Assembly (NCBI GenBank): GCA_013289665.1
Contig: JABCZN010000010.1
Span: 1 to 64,000 of the forward strand
DNA length: 64,000 nucleotides
Reading direction: 5' to 3'
Source: Acidobacteriota bacterium
Lineage (GTDB): Bacteria > Acidobacteriota > Terriglobia > Acidiferrales > UBA7541
Of the stretch, positions 7,266-16,359 are shown one piece after another. The first letter of the stretch is position 1. Each line of letters opens with the position of its first letter. A program made the position numbers and the translations under genes. The notes under the pieces were generated by a model. That model was not told where the DNA came from and made no database searches. It saw only the letters and a list, made by a program, of their open reading frames with translations.

Positions 7266-9167
7266 GTGAGTCCAATGCGACTACTCATTAAACTTTCACT
7301 CTGCGCAGCGGCCTGCCTAGGTTCAATGGCGGGGGCCGATGCCCAGGAGCAGAACTGGACGAACTTCGTGCGTATCGGCGCGTACGGATTGCGGTCGGAT
7401 AATGCGGAAGCGATTGTGCGGGATGCCACGAAGAGCCACGTATTTGGCATCGAGGTCGACAACGACATTCCCGGGCGGTACGAGAGTTTCCTGGATCCGA
7501 CGGAGAAGCTAAGGGCGATTCGCTCCGTGGCGGATGCCGCACACAAGGCGAATAACCGCGCCTTTGTCTACATCGCGGGGACCGAATGTATCACCGCCAA
7601 CGCGGATAAGTCCGCCCATTCGGTGGTGAAAGATCATCCCGATTGGTTGCAACGCAAAATCACCGGGGAGCCCGCTGTCTTCACTTCAGGAGCAGCGTTT
7701 TGGATCAGTCCCGGGGACGAAGATGTCTGGATCAGCCCGTATGCAAAAGAGTGGCGCAAGACGTACATGCAACGCGTTCGGCAGATCGCCTCAACAGGAA
7801 TCGATGGAATTTACGTGGACATTCCTTACTGGATGACACACTTTGACGGCTGGGAAAACACGTGGGCGAGTTTTGATGACGCCACGGTTGCGGCATTCCG
7901 CGAAAAAACCGGGCTGGATGCAAAAAAAGATCTTAAGTTAGGCAATTTCGAGGACCCGGATTTCCGCAAGTGGATCGATTTTCGCATCGAGACCATGACG
8001 GATTTCGTTAAGGAGATTCGCGAGAACGCCCGGAATGTGAACCCGGACATTATGGTGATCCCGGAAATCTATCCCGGCATTGAGCAGGAAGCGACGCGCG
8101 TGGGAGCCGACGTCTACCAAATGTATGGGGTCGTGGATGTGATTGCCCACGAGTACGAGTTCGGTGAAGGCGAGCACATGGCATCCTCGCGCTCCCAACT
8201 GGACTGGTTCTTGTACCAGGCGGGGATGCTAACGTTTCGCTTTTTCGCCAACGGAAAGGCAACTTGGATTTTGAACTACTCTTGGGACGGCGACAAAAAT
8301 GTCGATCCGCGGGAAGCCATGAAGAACCTGGCGATGTCGCAAGTTGTGACGGGCGCAAATTTCTGGGACGCACCGGGCCACTCAATGGCTGGATCCAATG
8401 ACGAGGCGACGCGGACGCAAGTGTTTCAATGGATCGAAAAGTACGAAAAGGTTCTCTACTCGCCGCGTCTGCCGATGCATCCTGTGGGTGTGTATTTCTC
8501 GCCCAAGAGTCGAGACTATGATCCCGGCGGATTTCTGCCCTCGTACCGCGGGCTACTGGTGTTGCTCCTGCAAACGCACCGCGAATTTCAGGTGATCACA
8601 CCGCTGACACTCGCCCAGTTTCACGGTCAGACATTGGTGTTGCCGAACGTTACAGTCTTGGGCGACACCGAAAAGCAATCGCTTAGGCGATTCGCAGGCA
8701 GTGGCGGTCGCATAGTAACAACTGGTCACAACCTGACCGGTATCACCGCTTCCGACCACCTGGTATCCCTCGAAAATTGCCCTGCGAGTCTCTATTTGGG
8801 CAAACTGGAAAAGAACTTCCTGAGCGGCTCACAAGATATGCCGGCGGAATTCCTAAAACTCGTGGATACGAAAAGCGGAATCGGAATTGAAGCGCCACCA
8901 ACAATTGCCGTGAACTTCGGCGAAGTCAACGGCACGCCCCATCTGTTTTTCGCGAACTTCACCGGATTGGTTCCCGGGAAAATCGTGATTCCAACGGCCG
9001 TCTTGGGAACGAAGATCAACATTCCGAGCAGCATGGGAGATACCCTGGCTTATCTTCCATTTTTGGGCCAAACGCAGATTCTCCAGGGAACAAAACACGC
9101 CGACACGATCCAGTTCGAACTCCCGCCGATCGAGCGAGGTGCGGTAGCCTGGGTAGTTGGGAACTGA
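7266..9167 (+). CDS. Exported glycoside-hydrolase-like TIM-barrel protein
   Basis: The 633-residue product has a signal peptide (MRLLIKLSLCAAACLGSMAGADAQ) and then a putative (beta/alpha)8 barrel containing GIDGIYVDIPYWMTHFDGW and DIMVIPEIYPGIEQ, where acidic residues at strand ends could be catalytic. The C-terminal half (FHGQTLVLPNVTVLGDTEKQ, RRFAGSGGRIVTTGHN) resembles the beta-galactosidase trimerisation/glutaminase-like domain found in hypothetical glycosyl-hydrolase families. I cannot assign a GH family number or substrate with certainty. It starts (GTG, or ATG at 7275) 3 nt after the receptor stop and 12 nt before the aldolase gene, so it is probably co-transcribed and acts in the periplasm on what the receptor imports. 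Confidence 0.75.
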   Translation: MSPMRLLIKLSLCAAACLGSMAGADAQEQNWTNFVRIGAYGLRSDNAEAIVRDATKSHVFGIEVDNDIPGRYESFLDPTEKLRAIRSVADAAHKANNRAFVYIAGTECITANADKSAHSVVKDHPDWLQRKITGEPAVFTSGAAFWISPGDEDVWISPYAKEWRKTYMQRVRQIASTGIDGIYVDIPYWMTHFDGWENTWASFDDATVAAFREKTGLDAKKDLKLGNFEDPDFRKWIDFRIETMTDFVKEIRENARNVNPDIMVIPEIYPGIEQEATRVGADVYQMYGVVDVIAHEYEFGEGEHMASSRSQLDWFLYQAGMLTFRFFANGKATWILNYSWDGDKNVDPREAMKNLAMSQVVTGANFWDAPGHSMAGSNDEATRTQVFQWIEKYEKVLYSPRLPMHPVGVYFSPKSRDYDPGGFLPSYRGLLVLLLQTHREFQVITPLTLAQFHGQTLVLPNVTVLGDTEKQSLRRFAGSGGRIVTTGHNLTGITASDHLVSLENCPASLYLGKLEKNFLSGSQDMPAEFLKLVDTKSGIGIEAPPTIAVNFGEVNGTPHLFFANFTGLVPGKIVIPTAVLGTKINIPSSMGDTLAYLPFLGQTQILQGTKHADTIQFELPPIERGAVAWVVGN

Positions 9168-9179
9168 GAGACGAATCCC

Positions 9180-10202
9180 ATGCCAACTCCGCGGAGCGCT
9201 GGAAAACAGAAGGGGCTGACGGCAGTCGCCGATTCACGCGGAATCATCGCCGCCCTGGCGATTGACCAACGCAGCGCCCTTCGGAGCTTGTTTTCACGGG
9301 CGAAGGGCGTCCGGCCAGCGGAAGTGCCACCGGAAAATCTCTCGCAATTCAAAGAAGCAGTCAGCGCGATTCTCACGCCACATGCGAGTGCGATCCTTCT
9401 GGATCCGGAATATGGTTTACCCGCTGCTGGCAAACGAGCCAGAAACGCCGGGCTTCTGCTCGCCTATGAGCAAACCGGATACGACAAGAATATGCCTGGC
9501 CGGATACCGCGCTTGCTGGGTGGATGGTCCGTCAAACGCCTGATCGAGGCGGGTGCCGACGCGGTGAAACTGCTTTTGTACTATTCAAACCGCTCGTCCG
9601 TGGAAACCAACGATATCAAATACACATTCGTTGAAAAGGTTGGGGCCGAATGTGCCGCCTCGGATGTGCCGTTCTTCCTGGAACTTGTAAGCTACGGGGA
9701 GGACATGGACGAAAAAGGTATCGAGTTTGCGCGGATCAAGCACGAAGTCGTTAGAGCCGGCATGAAGGAATTTTCAAAGCCGCGATACAATGTGGATGTA
9801 TTGAAAGTGGGCATGCCCGTCAATCTTTCTTTTGTCGAGGGGTCGCCGTCCCCTTCCGGAGAAATTCTTTACAAGCGAGAGCAGGCGAAGCAATATTTTA
9901 TGCTCACCGCAGCGTCCGCCTCGATTCCGTTTATTTACCTTTCCGAAGGGGTTAGCAACGCCACCTTTCTGTTTGGATTGCAACTCGCTGCCGAAGCCGG
10001 CGCCAAATTTTCAGGAGTTCTTTGCGGAAGAGCCACGTGGAAAGATGGCGTCGAGATTTTTGTGAAGCAGGGGTCCCGCGCTCTTGAGGATTGGCTGGGA
10101 CGCGAGGGTGTTCGAAACATCGAAAACGTGAATAAGTGCCTGGGCAGCGCAAGGCCATGGTTTGATTCAAACGGTCTCGCGGCCCCGAGCGGGAACCATT
10201 GA
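9180..10202 (+). CDS. lacD: Tagatose-1,6-bisphosphate aldolase, LacD family
   Basis: This class I, metal-free aldolase would split tagatose 1,6-bisphosphate into dihydroxyacetone phosphate and glyceraldehyde 3-phosphate in the cytoplasm. The 340-residue length and motifs fit LacD: LAIDQRSALRSLF at the N-terminus, LLDPEYGLPA, ADAVKLLLYY with a conserved Lys, FLELVSYGED, and DVLKVGMPVNL, whose Lys is the expected Schiff-base residue. The stop TGA overlaps the ATG of the kinase gene, which makes its substrate, so the two are translationally coupled. LacD-type aldolases can accept other ketohexose bisphosphates, so the exact sugar is inferred. Confidence 0.87.
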   Translation: MPTPRSAGKQKGLTAVADSRGIIAALAIDQRSALRSLFSRAKGVRPAEVPPENLSQFKEAVSAILTPHASAILLDPEYGLPAAGKRARNAGLLLAYEQTGYDKNMPGRIPRLLGGWSVKRLIEAGADAVKLLLYYSNRSSVETNDIKYTFVEKVGAECAASDVPFFLELVSYGEDMDEKGIEFARIKHEVVRAGMKEFSKPRYNVDVLKVGMPVNLSFVEGSPSPSGEILYKREQAKQYFMLTAASASIPFIYLSEGVSNATFLFGLQLAAEAGAKFSGVLCGRATWKDGVEIFVKQGSRALEDWLGREGVRNIENVNKCLGSARPWFDSNGLAAPSGNH

Positions 10203-11143
10203 TGTTTCTCTGCGTCAGCCTCAATCCCGCGGTGGATAAGCGGCTGCGGCTCGGGCGATTGCAGGTTGGAAGCGTAAATCGTGCGAGGGAGGCAAGTCCC
10301 GCTCCGGGAGGCAAAGCGGCCCATGTTGCCATGGTGCTCAAAACTTTGGGGGCGGATCCCCTGTGGTTGGGATTTGCAGGCGGAGCGACCGGCAAGCAAC
10401 TCGTCGAAGGGTTGCGTGGGCTGGCCATCCGAGTACAGGAAATCCCGACCGGTGGCTCGACGCGAACGAATCTGGAGATTGTCGCGGACGAGGGCGGCGT
10501 GACAGAAATCCTGGAGCCCGGCCAACACATTACCGCCGAGGAACTTCGCCGGTTCGAGGAGACTTTCTCTATACTCTTGAACGAGGCCAGCGAGCAGCCG
10601 ACGGTGATTTTTTCAGGGAGCCTTCCAGAAGGAGTGCCGCCCAATCTCTACATGACCCTCATCGAATCAGCCCATCAGTTTGACAGCCGGGTGTTTGTGG
10701 ATACCAGCGGCGAACCACTCAGGTTGGCCTTGGCCGGCAAACCGGAGTTTGTAAAGCCCAATCGAGGCGAAGCGGAGTCCTGGAGCGGACAAGCGATCAG
10801 CGGACCGTCCTCTGCAAAGGAAATTCTGGGCGCGATGCTCGAAGCAGGAGCAGGCGCAGGCGCGATCACTTTAGGATCTGCCGGGTTAATCTGGCACTCT
10901 GCTACCGGAGATACACTGGTTGCCAATGCACCCGTGTTGTCCGCTCGCTCCTGTGTCGGCAGTGGCGATTCTACACTGGCGGGATTCGCATTTGCCGCAC
11001 AGCAGCGACTGTCTCCAGGCGAAGCAGTGCGCCTTGCGGCCGCATGCGGATCCGCCAACTGTCTCGCCCCGGGGCCTGGCTGCGCCCGCGCGGAAGACAT
11101 CGCCAATCTGAAAGGCCAGATTCGCGTGGAGAATTTGGCGTAA
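10202..11143 (+). CDS. lacC: Tagatose-6-phosphate / 1-phosphofructokinase-type kinase (PfkB family)
   Basis: This 313-residue ATP-dependent sugar-phosphate kinase probably phosphorylates tagatose 6-phosphate (or fructose 1-phosphate). N-terminal LCVSLNPAVDKRL and APGGKAAHVAMVL are the substrate-side PfkB signature. FVKPNRGEAE and GSGDSTLAGFAFA, with the catalytic Asp, form the C-terminal signature. I place the start at the ATG overlapping the lacD stop (TGATG); an in-frame TTG lies directly before it. Position and coupling to the aldolase favour the tagatose role over 1-phosphofructokinase, but sequence alone does not separate them. Confidence 0.85.
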   Translation: MFLCVSLNPAVDKRLRLGRLQVGSVNRAREASPAPGGKAAHVAMVLKTLGADPLWLGFAGGATGKQLVEGLRGLAIRVQEIPTGGSTRTNLEIVADEGGVTEILEPGQHITAEELRRFEETFSILLNEASEQPTVIFSGSLPEGVPPNLYMTLIESAHQFDSRVFVDTSGEPLRLALAGKPEFVKPNRGEAESWSGQAISGPSSAKEILGAMLEAGAGAGAITLGSAGLIWHSATGDTLVANAPVLSARSCVGSGDSTLAGFAFAAQQRLSPGEAVRLAAACGSANCLAPGPGCARAEDIANLKGQIRVENLA

Positions 11144-11173
11144 TACCTTAAGAAAGGTTAGAGCCACCGTCAC

Positions 11174-11935
11174 ATGCTGAGCGAGGAACGGCGACGCGAA
11201 ATCCTGGAACTCCTGCGCACCAATGGCCGCGTCCTGGTGCGCGAACTTTCCAAACACTTCCGCACGTCGCAGATTACCATTCGCAAGGATCTGGAATCCC
11301 TCCACCATGATGGCCAACTGGAAAGAACCCACGGCGGGGCGCTGCCCAAAGAGACCGGCGCTCTGAAAGATAGCCCGCTGCGGGAAAAAGAGCGCCAGCA
11401 CCACCAGGAGAAAATTCGAATTGCCGCGGCCTCTGCGCGCAAGATACGTCCCGGTCAGGTGATCATTCTGGACTCCGGCACCACCACCACGGCAATAGCG
11501 CGAGCCTGCCGGAATATCAAAAATCTTACAATCATTACCAACGCAACCAACATAGCGGCGGAGCTTGCCGACACTCCGGTTGAAGTCATCCTCACGGGAG
11601 GCGTCTTGCGTCAGAATTCGTATTCTCTGGTTGGCCCGCTGGCCGAAGAGTCGCTGCGAAAGCTGAGCGCGGATCTGCTGTTCCTGGGTGTTGATGGATT
11701 TGACGTTCGTTACGGCTTGACCACACCAAACATTCTGGAAGCGCGCGTAAATCGTGCGATGGCGGAAGCCGCCCGGCGCACTGTGATCGTCTGTGATTCC
11801 AGCAAGTTTGGTCGGCGGAGCTTGTCGCTGATCATGCCCGTTTCTTCCGTACACGAAGCGATCACCGACAAGAACGTCTCGAAGCATGACCTTAAGGCGC
11901 TCCGTGAGGCGGATATCGAAGTGACATTGGTTTAG
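11174..11935 (+). CDS. DeoR-family transcriptional regulator (AgaR/GlpR-like)
   Basis: This 253-residue regulator has an N-terminal winged helix (residues 2-56: EERRREILELLRTNGRVLVR, SQITIRKDLESLHHDGQLER, THGGAL), the DeoR hallmark. The C-terminal ligand-binding domain is related to phosphosugar isomerases (DSGTTTTAIARA, ITNATNIAAEL, LTGGVLRQNSYSLVGP, FLGVDGFD). The family senses sugar phosphates and often represses amino-sugar or galactosamine operons. Its place between lacC and the agaS-like gene suggests that it controls this block with a phosphorylated hexose or hexosamine as effector. I did not find a clear operator. Confidence 0.87.
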   Translation: MLSEERRREILELLRTNGRVLVRELSKHFRTSQITIRKDLESLHHDGQLERTHGGALPKETGALKDSPLREKERQHHQEKIRIAAASARKIRPGQVIILDSGTTTTAIARACRNIKNLTIITNATNIAAELADTPVEVILTGGVLRQNSYSLVGPLAEESLRKLSADLLFLGVDGFDVRYGLTTPNILEARVNRAMAEAARRTVIVCDSSKFGRRSLSLIMPVSSVHEAITDKNVSKHDLKALREADIEVTLV

Positions 11936-11966
11936 CGTCAAAATCCGAAATGTGGAAAGAGTATTC

Positions 11967-13043
11967 ATGGCGATCAAATCAACCGCGCACGCCAAACTGG
12001 AAACCTACAAAGAGATTCTGTCGCAAGGTGACGTCTGGCAAGCCGTTTTAGAGGAACTCAAGCAAAACAAGTTCGCAGAAAGTATGCTCCGAGCCAACAA
12101 TCGAAAGGCGTCCTGGTTGTTCGTCGGATGCGGCACCAGTTTCTATCTTGCCGACGCCGCTGCAACTTCGTGGACTTTGCTGACCGGTGAGCCCGCTCGC
12201 GCGGTTCCGGGATCTGAGATATTGATGTATCCCGTCCTGACGCGTTCTGAAGCCGCCAATTTGCACGCTGTTGTGATTTCGCGTTCCGGACGCACCTCGG
12301 AAGCGGTACGTGCTGCCCATGCGCTTCGGAAAGAAATGCAGATACCGACCATCGGGGTCACCTGCGCGGAGAAGAGTGAGCTTGAAGCCGAGTGTGATTC
12401 CACGTTGGTGGTAAACACAGCGGATGAGAAAAGCATGGTGATGACCCGATCCTTTACGTCCATGCTGATCAGTTTGCAATACATGGCGGCCAGGCACGCA
12501 GGAAACGCGGAGTTCTGCACCTCGCTTGAAGTGATGGCCGCTCAATTCGCCCCGCGCATACGCCCCTTGGCGGATCAAATGGAGGTCTTTGTTGCCGGGA
12601 ATTCTTTTGAAGACTACGTATTTCTTGGCCAGGGGCCCTTTCACGGTCTTGCGCGCGAAGGCGCCCTTAAAGTTATGGAGATGTCCTGCTCCTACAGTCA
12701 GTCTTTTCACACATTGGAATTCCGCCACGGCCCGAAGGCAATCATAACACCCCGCACTGCCCTGACCTTTTTCCTAAGCCAACCGGGCCAGGAATCCGAG
12801 ATTGAAGTCCTGGAAGAAATGAAGGAATTGGGCGGCGTAACGATCGCCGTTTGTAGCCGTGCGAACGATAAAATCCAGAAGGCCTCCGATCTTGTTATTG
12901 AGCTGAACTTGCCTGTCGATGAGCTGGCTCAGCTGGCTGCGCATATCGTGCCCAGCCAGTTGATGGGCTTCTTTACCGGCGTCGGCAAAGGACTCAACCC
13001 GGATCAACCCAAAAACCTAACGCGTGTTGTAGTGTTGGACTAG
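11967..13043 (+). CDS. agaS: SIS-domain sugar isomerase/deaminase, AgaS-like
   Basis: The protein has two SIS (phosphosugar isomerase) domains and no glutaminase domain. Domain 1 covers about 45-175 (WLFVGCGTSFYLADAAATSW, VVISRSGRTSEAVRA), and domain 2 covers about 200-340 (FLGQGPFHGLAREGALKVME, TLEFRHGPKAI). This matches AgaS and the isomerase half of GlmS. In the galactosamine pathway AgaS converts galactosamine 6-phosphate to tagatose 6-phosphate with release of ammonia, which would feed LacC and LacD upstream. I start at the ATG at 11967 because GGAAAGAG precedes it; a GTG at 11952 would add five residues. FrlB-type deglycase is an alternative function. Confidence 0.8.
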   Translation: MAIKSTAHAKLETYKEILSQGDVWQAVLEELKQNKFAESMLRANNRKASWLFVGCGTSFYLADAAATSWTLLTGEPARAVPGSEILMYPVLTRSEAANLHAVVISRSGRTSEAVRAAHALRKEMQIPTIGVTCAEKSELEAECDSTLVVNTADEKSMVMTRSFTSMLISLQYMAARHAGNAEFCTSLEVMAAQFAPRIRPLADQMEVFVAGNSFEDYVFLGQGPFHGLAREGALKVMEMSCSYSQSFHTLEFRHGPKAIITPRTALTFFLSQPGQESEIEVLEEMKELGGVTIAVCSRANDKIQKASDLVIELNLPVDELAQLAAHIVPSQLMGFFTGVGKGLNPDQPKNLTRVVVLD

Positions 13044-13063
13044 TTTCATCAGGAGACGATTTC

Positions 13064-14038
13064 TTGGCCTCTTTCGACGTCAGCGTAATCGGTGAATTGA
13101 ATCTCGATCTGATTTTGTATGGACTGCCGCAGAGCCTGGTTCTGGAACGCGAGCATCTGGCCTCAGACCTCAGCATCACTTTGGGCAGTTCATCCGCAAT
13201 CTTCGCCCACAACCTCTCTTACCTCGGAAACCGGGTGGGCTTCAGTTCGTGCATCGGAGACGATCCGTTCGGAGAAATCTGTGTCGAACGCCTTTCCGCG
13301 AGCGGAGTGGATGTTTCTCATATCAAGAAGTTGAAGGGGAAAACGACGGGACTCACCGTGATCCTCCCGCAGCGCAAGGATCGCTACATCCTGACCTATC
13401 CTGGCGCGATGTACGAAATGACCGAACGCGAATTGGACCAAAGTTTTCTCTTCAACGCGAAGCATCTCCACTTGTCCTCGTATTTCCTGCAGAAAGGGAT
13501 CCGGCCGCAACTGATCGACATCTTTCGCAAAGCGAAGGAAGCGGGTCTGACTACCTCGCTCGACACCAACGATGATCCGGAAGATCGCTGGAGCGGAGAC
13601 ATTCAACTGTTGCTTAAATATGTGGACATTCTTCTGCCCAATGAGAGGGAGCTGTGCAAATTGGCGCAGGCTAAAGATTTGGAGCAGGCCGCCGAGTCGC
13701 TCTCGCAGAAAGTGCGGATCCTGGTCATCAAGCGTGGGTCGCAAGGCGCCATGGCCCGCGTTGGCAAAGAAAAATACCTGGCGTTTCCGCCGGTAGTGGA
13801 TGTCGTCGATCCCGTGGGGGCGGGCGATACGTTTGACGCGGGATTCGTCCACCAGTTCATCCGCGGGGCAAAGATTGAAGACTGTCTGAAATTTGCCAAC
13901 TGCGCTGGGGCGCTCTCCGTCACTCGCGCAGGAGGCACGGAAGCATTCCGGGATGCGGCTCACCGCGATGCGTTCTTACGCAAGCATGCTGCGGGCCACG
14001 GCCAATCGGGAACCGCCTCTTCCAAACCTGCTGGCTAA
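13064..14038 (+). CDS. PfkB-family carbohydrate kinase
   Basis: This 324-residue kinase belongs to the ribokinase/PfkB fold. It has N-terminal VIGELNLDLIL and LGSSSAIFAHNLSYLGNRVG, a middle ILLPNERELCKLA and the C-terminal ATP/catalytic motif DPVGAGDTFDAGFVHQF with the catalytic Asp. It starts at TTG with AGGAG 8 nt upstream and closely follows agaS. It may phosphorylate the incoming free hexose or hexosamine at C6 to supply AgaS and LacC. Substrate specificity is not readable from sequence. It is the last gene of the plus-strand run and ends 16 nt from the convergent alpha-galactosidase gene. Confidence 0.85.
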   Translation: MASFDVSVIGELNLDLILYGLPQSLVLEREHLASDLSITLGSSSAIFAHNLSYLGNRVGFSSCIGDDPFGEICVERLSASGVDVSHIKKLKGKTTGLTVILPQRKDRYILTYPGAMYEMTERELDQSFLFNAKHLHLSSYFLQKGIRPQLIDIFRKAKEAGLTTSLDTNDDPEDRWSGDIQLLLKYVDILLPNERELCKLAQAKDLEQAAESLSQKVRILVIKRGSQGAMARVGKEKYLAFPPVVDVVDPVGAGDTFDAGFVHQFIRGAKIEDCLKFANCAGALSVTRAGGTEAFRDAAHRDAFLRKHAAGHGQSGTASSKPAG

Positions 14039-14054
14039 AAAAGAGGTAATCCGT

Positions 14055-16358
14055 CTACCGCACCGGCACGGCCTCAAGCAACAAGCTTCCGGTGAATGTC
14101 GCATTTAACCTGCCGACAGGTCCGGTTACCGTTCCAAGTTCTGTGTGATGAACGTAGTCGGTGACCCGAAACGTTCCGGCGGGAAGCCCTCTTAGTTCCA
14201 CCTCTCCCTTCCACTCCTCCGGGCCGGAATGATCCTTTTTTGTGCCGTTCCCCTTTTCGGAGCTGTAGAAGGCGTAGTAAAAGTGACCGTTCTTTTCGAT
14301 GGCATAGGCTTCAGGGAAATCAAATCCATATGTATACAAATCCAGGAACTGGCCCTTGGACAGCAGTTTTTCATTGTACAAACCGATCCATTCTTTCCAA
14401 TGAGCTTCTTTTTCCTGATTCAAATACACGGTCTTGAATTTTGCGCCGTAGTCCGGCCAGGTGAACTTCGTTCCCAGCACACCGCCGGTGCCCAGAGTCG
14501 ACGCGAAATCTTCTCCGAGGTCCTGCTCATTGTCGCCAGACGCGTTCCTGATTCGAGTGAGTTCGACGTGATCGCCATAAACGGCCGCTTCCGGTCCCAG
14601 CAGCGCTTTGTACATTTTCACACGGCGGCGAACCTGAATCGATCCGACGGGATCGGCGGTCACCGCTTGATCCATGTAACGAAGCCACGCAAGATTGGGT
14701 GGCGTGCCACAAGGGCAACTTTGCGTCACGCTATCCGGTTTTAAGGCCCGCGTAGTCTCGAAAATGATTTTATAGACATCACCCATCGCATAGACCGAGT
14801 CGTACGGCGACTTGTGATGGTGACTGGGGTTGTAGCACATCGGCGTCGACCAGATATTGTCCAGCTTGTGGCCGTCGAATCCCCAGTCCCGAATAAATTT
14901 CTCCGTTACTCCCTTGTAATATTCCTTCACTCCTGGAACCGCGGGGCAGAGCGTGGCCAGATTCCGCGCCATTCGCGCGGGTTTTCCATTCTTGTCGAGA
15001 ATCAGCCAATCAGGATGCTGCTTCACCACGTCAGAAACGACATATTTTCGCCCGCCGTAGCCAAACTGCCCGTCTTCCACGCCAAGCGGCAGCCACCACA
15101 CCTGCATCTTCAGTCCCTGATCGTGGAATTTTTTGACCATGTCGGGAATCGCATTCCCCGCAAATGCCGCCGAATTTGGCTGCCAATCCCCGTAGTTGTT
15201 AAACCACCCATCATCGAGCGTCGCCCAGTGGATGCCCAGTTCTTTCAGCTTGGGAATGGTGTCGAGCATCTGCTTCGGCGTCACACCGAATTCATAGCCC
15301 CAACCGCACCAGTTCACGGCGTAGTTCTCATCATTGTTGCGAGGTTTTTCGAGGCCCTCTTTCGCCAGCATTTTCGACCAGAGGCTCAGCGGCTGATAGA
15401 AGTCCCCTCGATAAATGGCAAGAAACGTTCGTGGGGTGGAAAAAACGTCCCCCGGTTTTAGTATCGTATCGGCCGGCACGCGCACACCGGCTTCGACTTT
15501 TCCTGCAGCTGTGGTCTCTACAGGAATCGACAACGTAAGAGGAAGCGTCTCGACGTGGCCAATTGCTTCGCCGACCTCGCGGCTCCAGAACGCGACGACA
15601 GGGATACCTCCGCCGACATATCCAAGATCATCTTTCGTTGGCACCGGTGCGCCGAAGGGGTTTTCCTGCGAAAACCGTGCGGGCATCGGGAAAAGTTCGT
15701 CCTTGCCCCACTTCAAGCTGGCGCCTTCGAACGTCCACAGTGGATCCACGCGAGACTTGGAGTCGGAGGGGCTGACAAATTGATGACGCTGCAGCTTGAC
15801 CCAGTCCAGCGGAACATCCGTTGGCCCTGTATTGCGGATCGTCAGAGATAGCAGCGCAACATTTGGAAAATCGTCGTAGATCTCCAGATCGAGCGTCTCT
15901 CCGAGGTTCGTTTCCGGAATTGTGCCGGTTATCTCGATGTGCTTTCCCAATGCTCCTAGTTTCCCGGAGGCACCGCTCACTTTCGCCCCAGCCAAATCGA
16001 ACTGCGCCCCTGCGTGCTCCTTCCTCGACGACGAGACTATGGGGGAGAAATCGAGAGATTTATCTTCCAACGAGTTCTGCCCGCTTGCACCCACAAGCCT
16101 GCCCGTTAATGCTCCCGAGCGGGTCAACCGGAACTCTGTTGAGAGTGTGCTCAGGGTCATGCCTTCGCCTGAAACCTTCACGATCACCGCGGATTTGGCT
16201 GCAGATGGCGCTGGCTTACTTTCTTCCTTCTTCTGGCAACCTGCAGCAGCTAGGAAAACAATTAGCCCGAACAAAAACAGCTCGGTGATAAACGAGCGCT
16301 GACGATCACCTCTGGTCAACGCCATTCCTTCACGCAGATCACGATCAAGTGCCGCCAT
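14055..16358 (-). CDS. Lipoprotein alpha-galactosidase-like glycoside hydrolase (GH36/melibiase type)
   Basis: The 767-residue product has a lipobox signal (FGLIVFLAAAGC), an N-terminal beta-sandwich domain and a TIM barrel. The barrel holds NWCGWGYEFGVTPKQMLDTI, HWATLDDGWFNNYGDW, VWWLPLGVEDGQF, DGHKLDNIW with the probable nucleophile Asp, and TADPVGSIQVR with a probable acid/base Asp. It would cut terminal alpha-galactosides in the periplasm or at the outer membrane. The open frame extends 121 codons further upstream, but that stretch overlaps the amidohydrolase gene. The ATG at 16358 lies 1 nt after that gene's stop and gives an intact lipobox, so I choose it. GH27 or another clan-D family is possible. 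Confidence 0.82.
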   Translation of the reverse strand: MAALDRDLREGMALTRGDRQRSFITELFLFGLIVFLAAAGCQKKEESKPAPSAAKSAVIVKVSGEGMTLSTLSTEFRLTRSGALTGRLVGASGQNSLEDKSLDFSPIVSSSRKEHAGAQFDLAGAKVSGASGKLGALGKHIEITGTIPETNLGETLDLEIYDDFPNVALLSLTIRNTGPTDVPLDWVKLQRHQFVSPSDSKSRVDPLWTFEGASLKWGKDELFPMPARFSQENPFGAPVPTKDDLGYVGGGIPVVAFWSREVGEAIGHVETLPLTLSIPVETTAAGKVEAGVRVPADTILKPGDVFSTPRTFLAIYRGDFYQPLSLWSKMLAKEGLEKPRNNDENYAVNWCGWGYEFGVTPKQMLDTIPKLKELGIHWATLDDGWFNNYGDWQPNSAAFAGNAIPDMVKKFHDQGLKMQVWWLPLGVEDGQFGYGGRKYVVSDVVKQHPDWLILDKNGKPARMARNLATLCPAVPGVKEYYKGVTEKFIRDWGFDGHKLDNIWSTPMCYNPSHHHKSPYDSVYAMGDVYKIIFETTRALKPDSVTQSCPCGTPPNLAWLRYMDQAVTADPVGSIQVRRRVKMYKALLGPEAAVYGDHVELTRIRNASGDNEQDLGEDFASTLGTGGVLGTKFTWPDYGAKFKTVYLNQEKEAHWKEWIGLYNEKLLSKGQFLDLYTYGFDFPEAYAIEKNGHFYYAFYSSEKGNGTKKDHSGPEEWKGEVELRGLPAGTFRVTDYVHHTELGTVTGPVGRLNATFTGSLLLEAVPVR

Positions 16359-16359
16359 G

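Noticed and set aside
10886..11995. 369-codon minus-strand frame over the kinase and DeoR genes
   Set aside because: It is antisense to two well-supported genes with conserved motifs.
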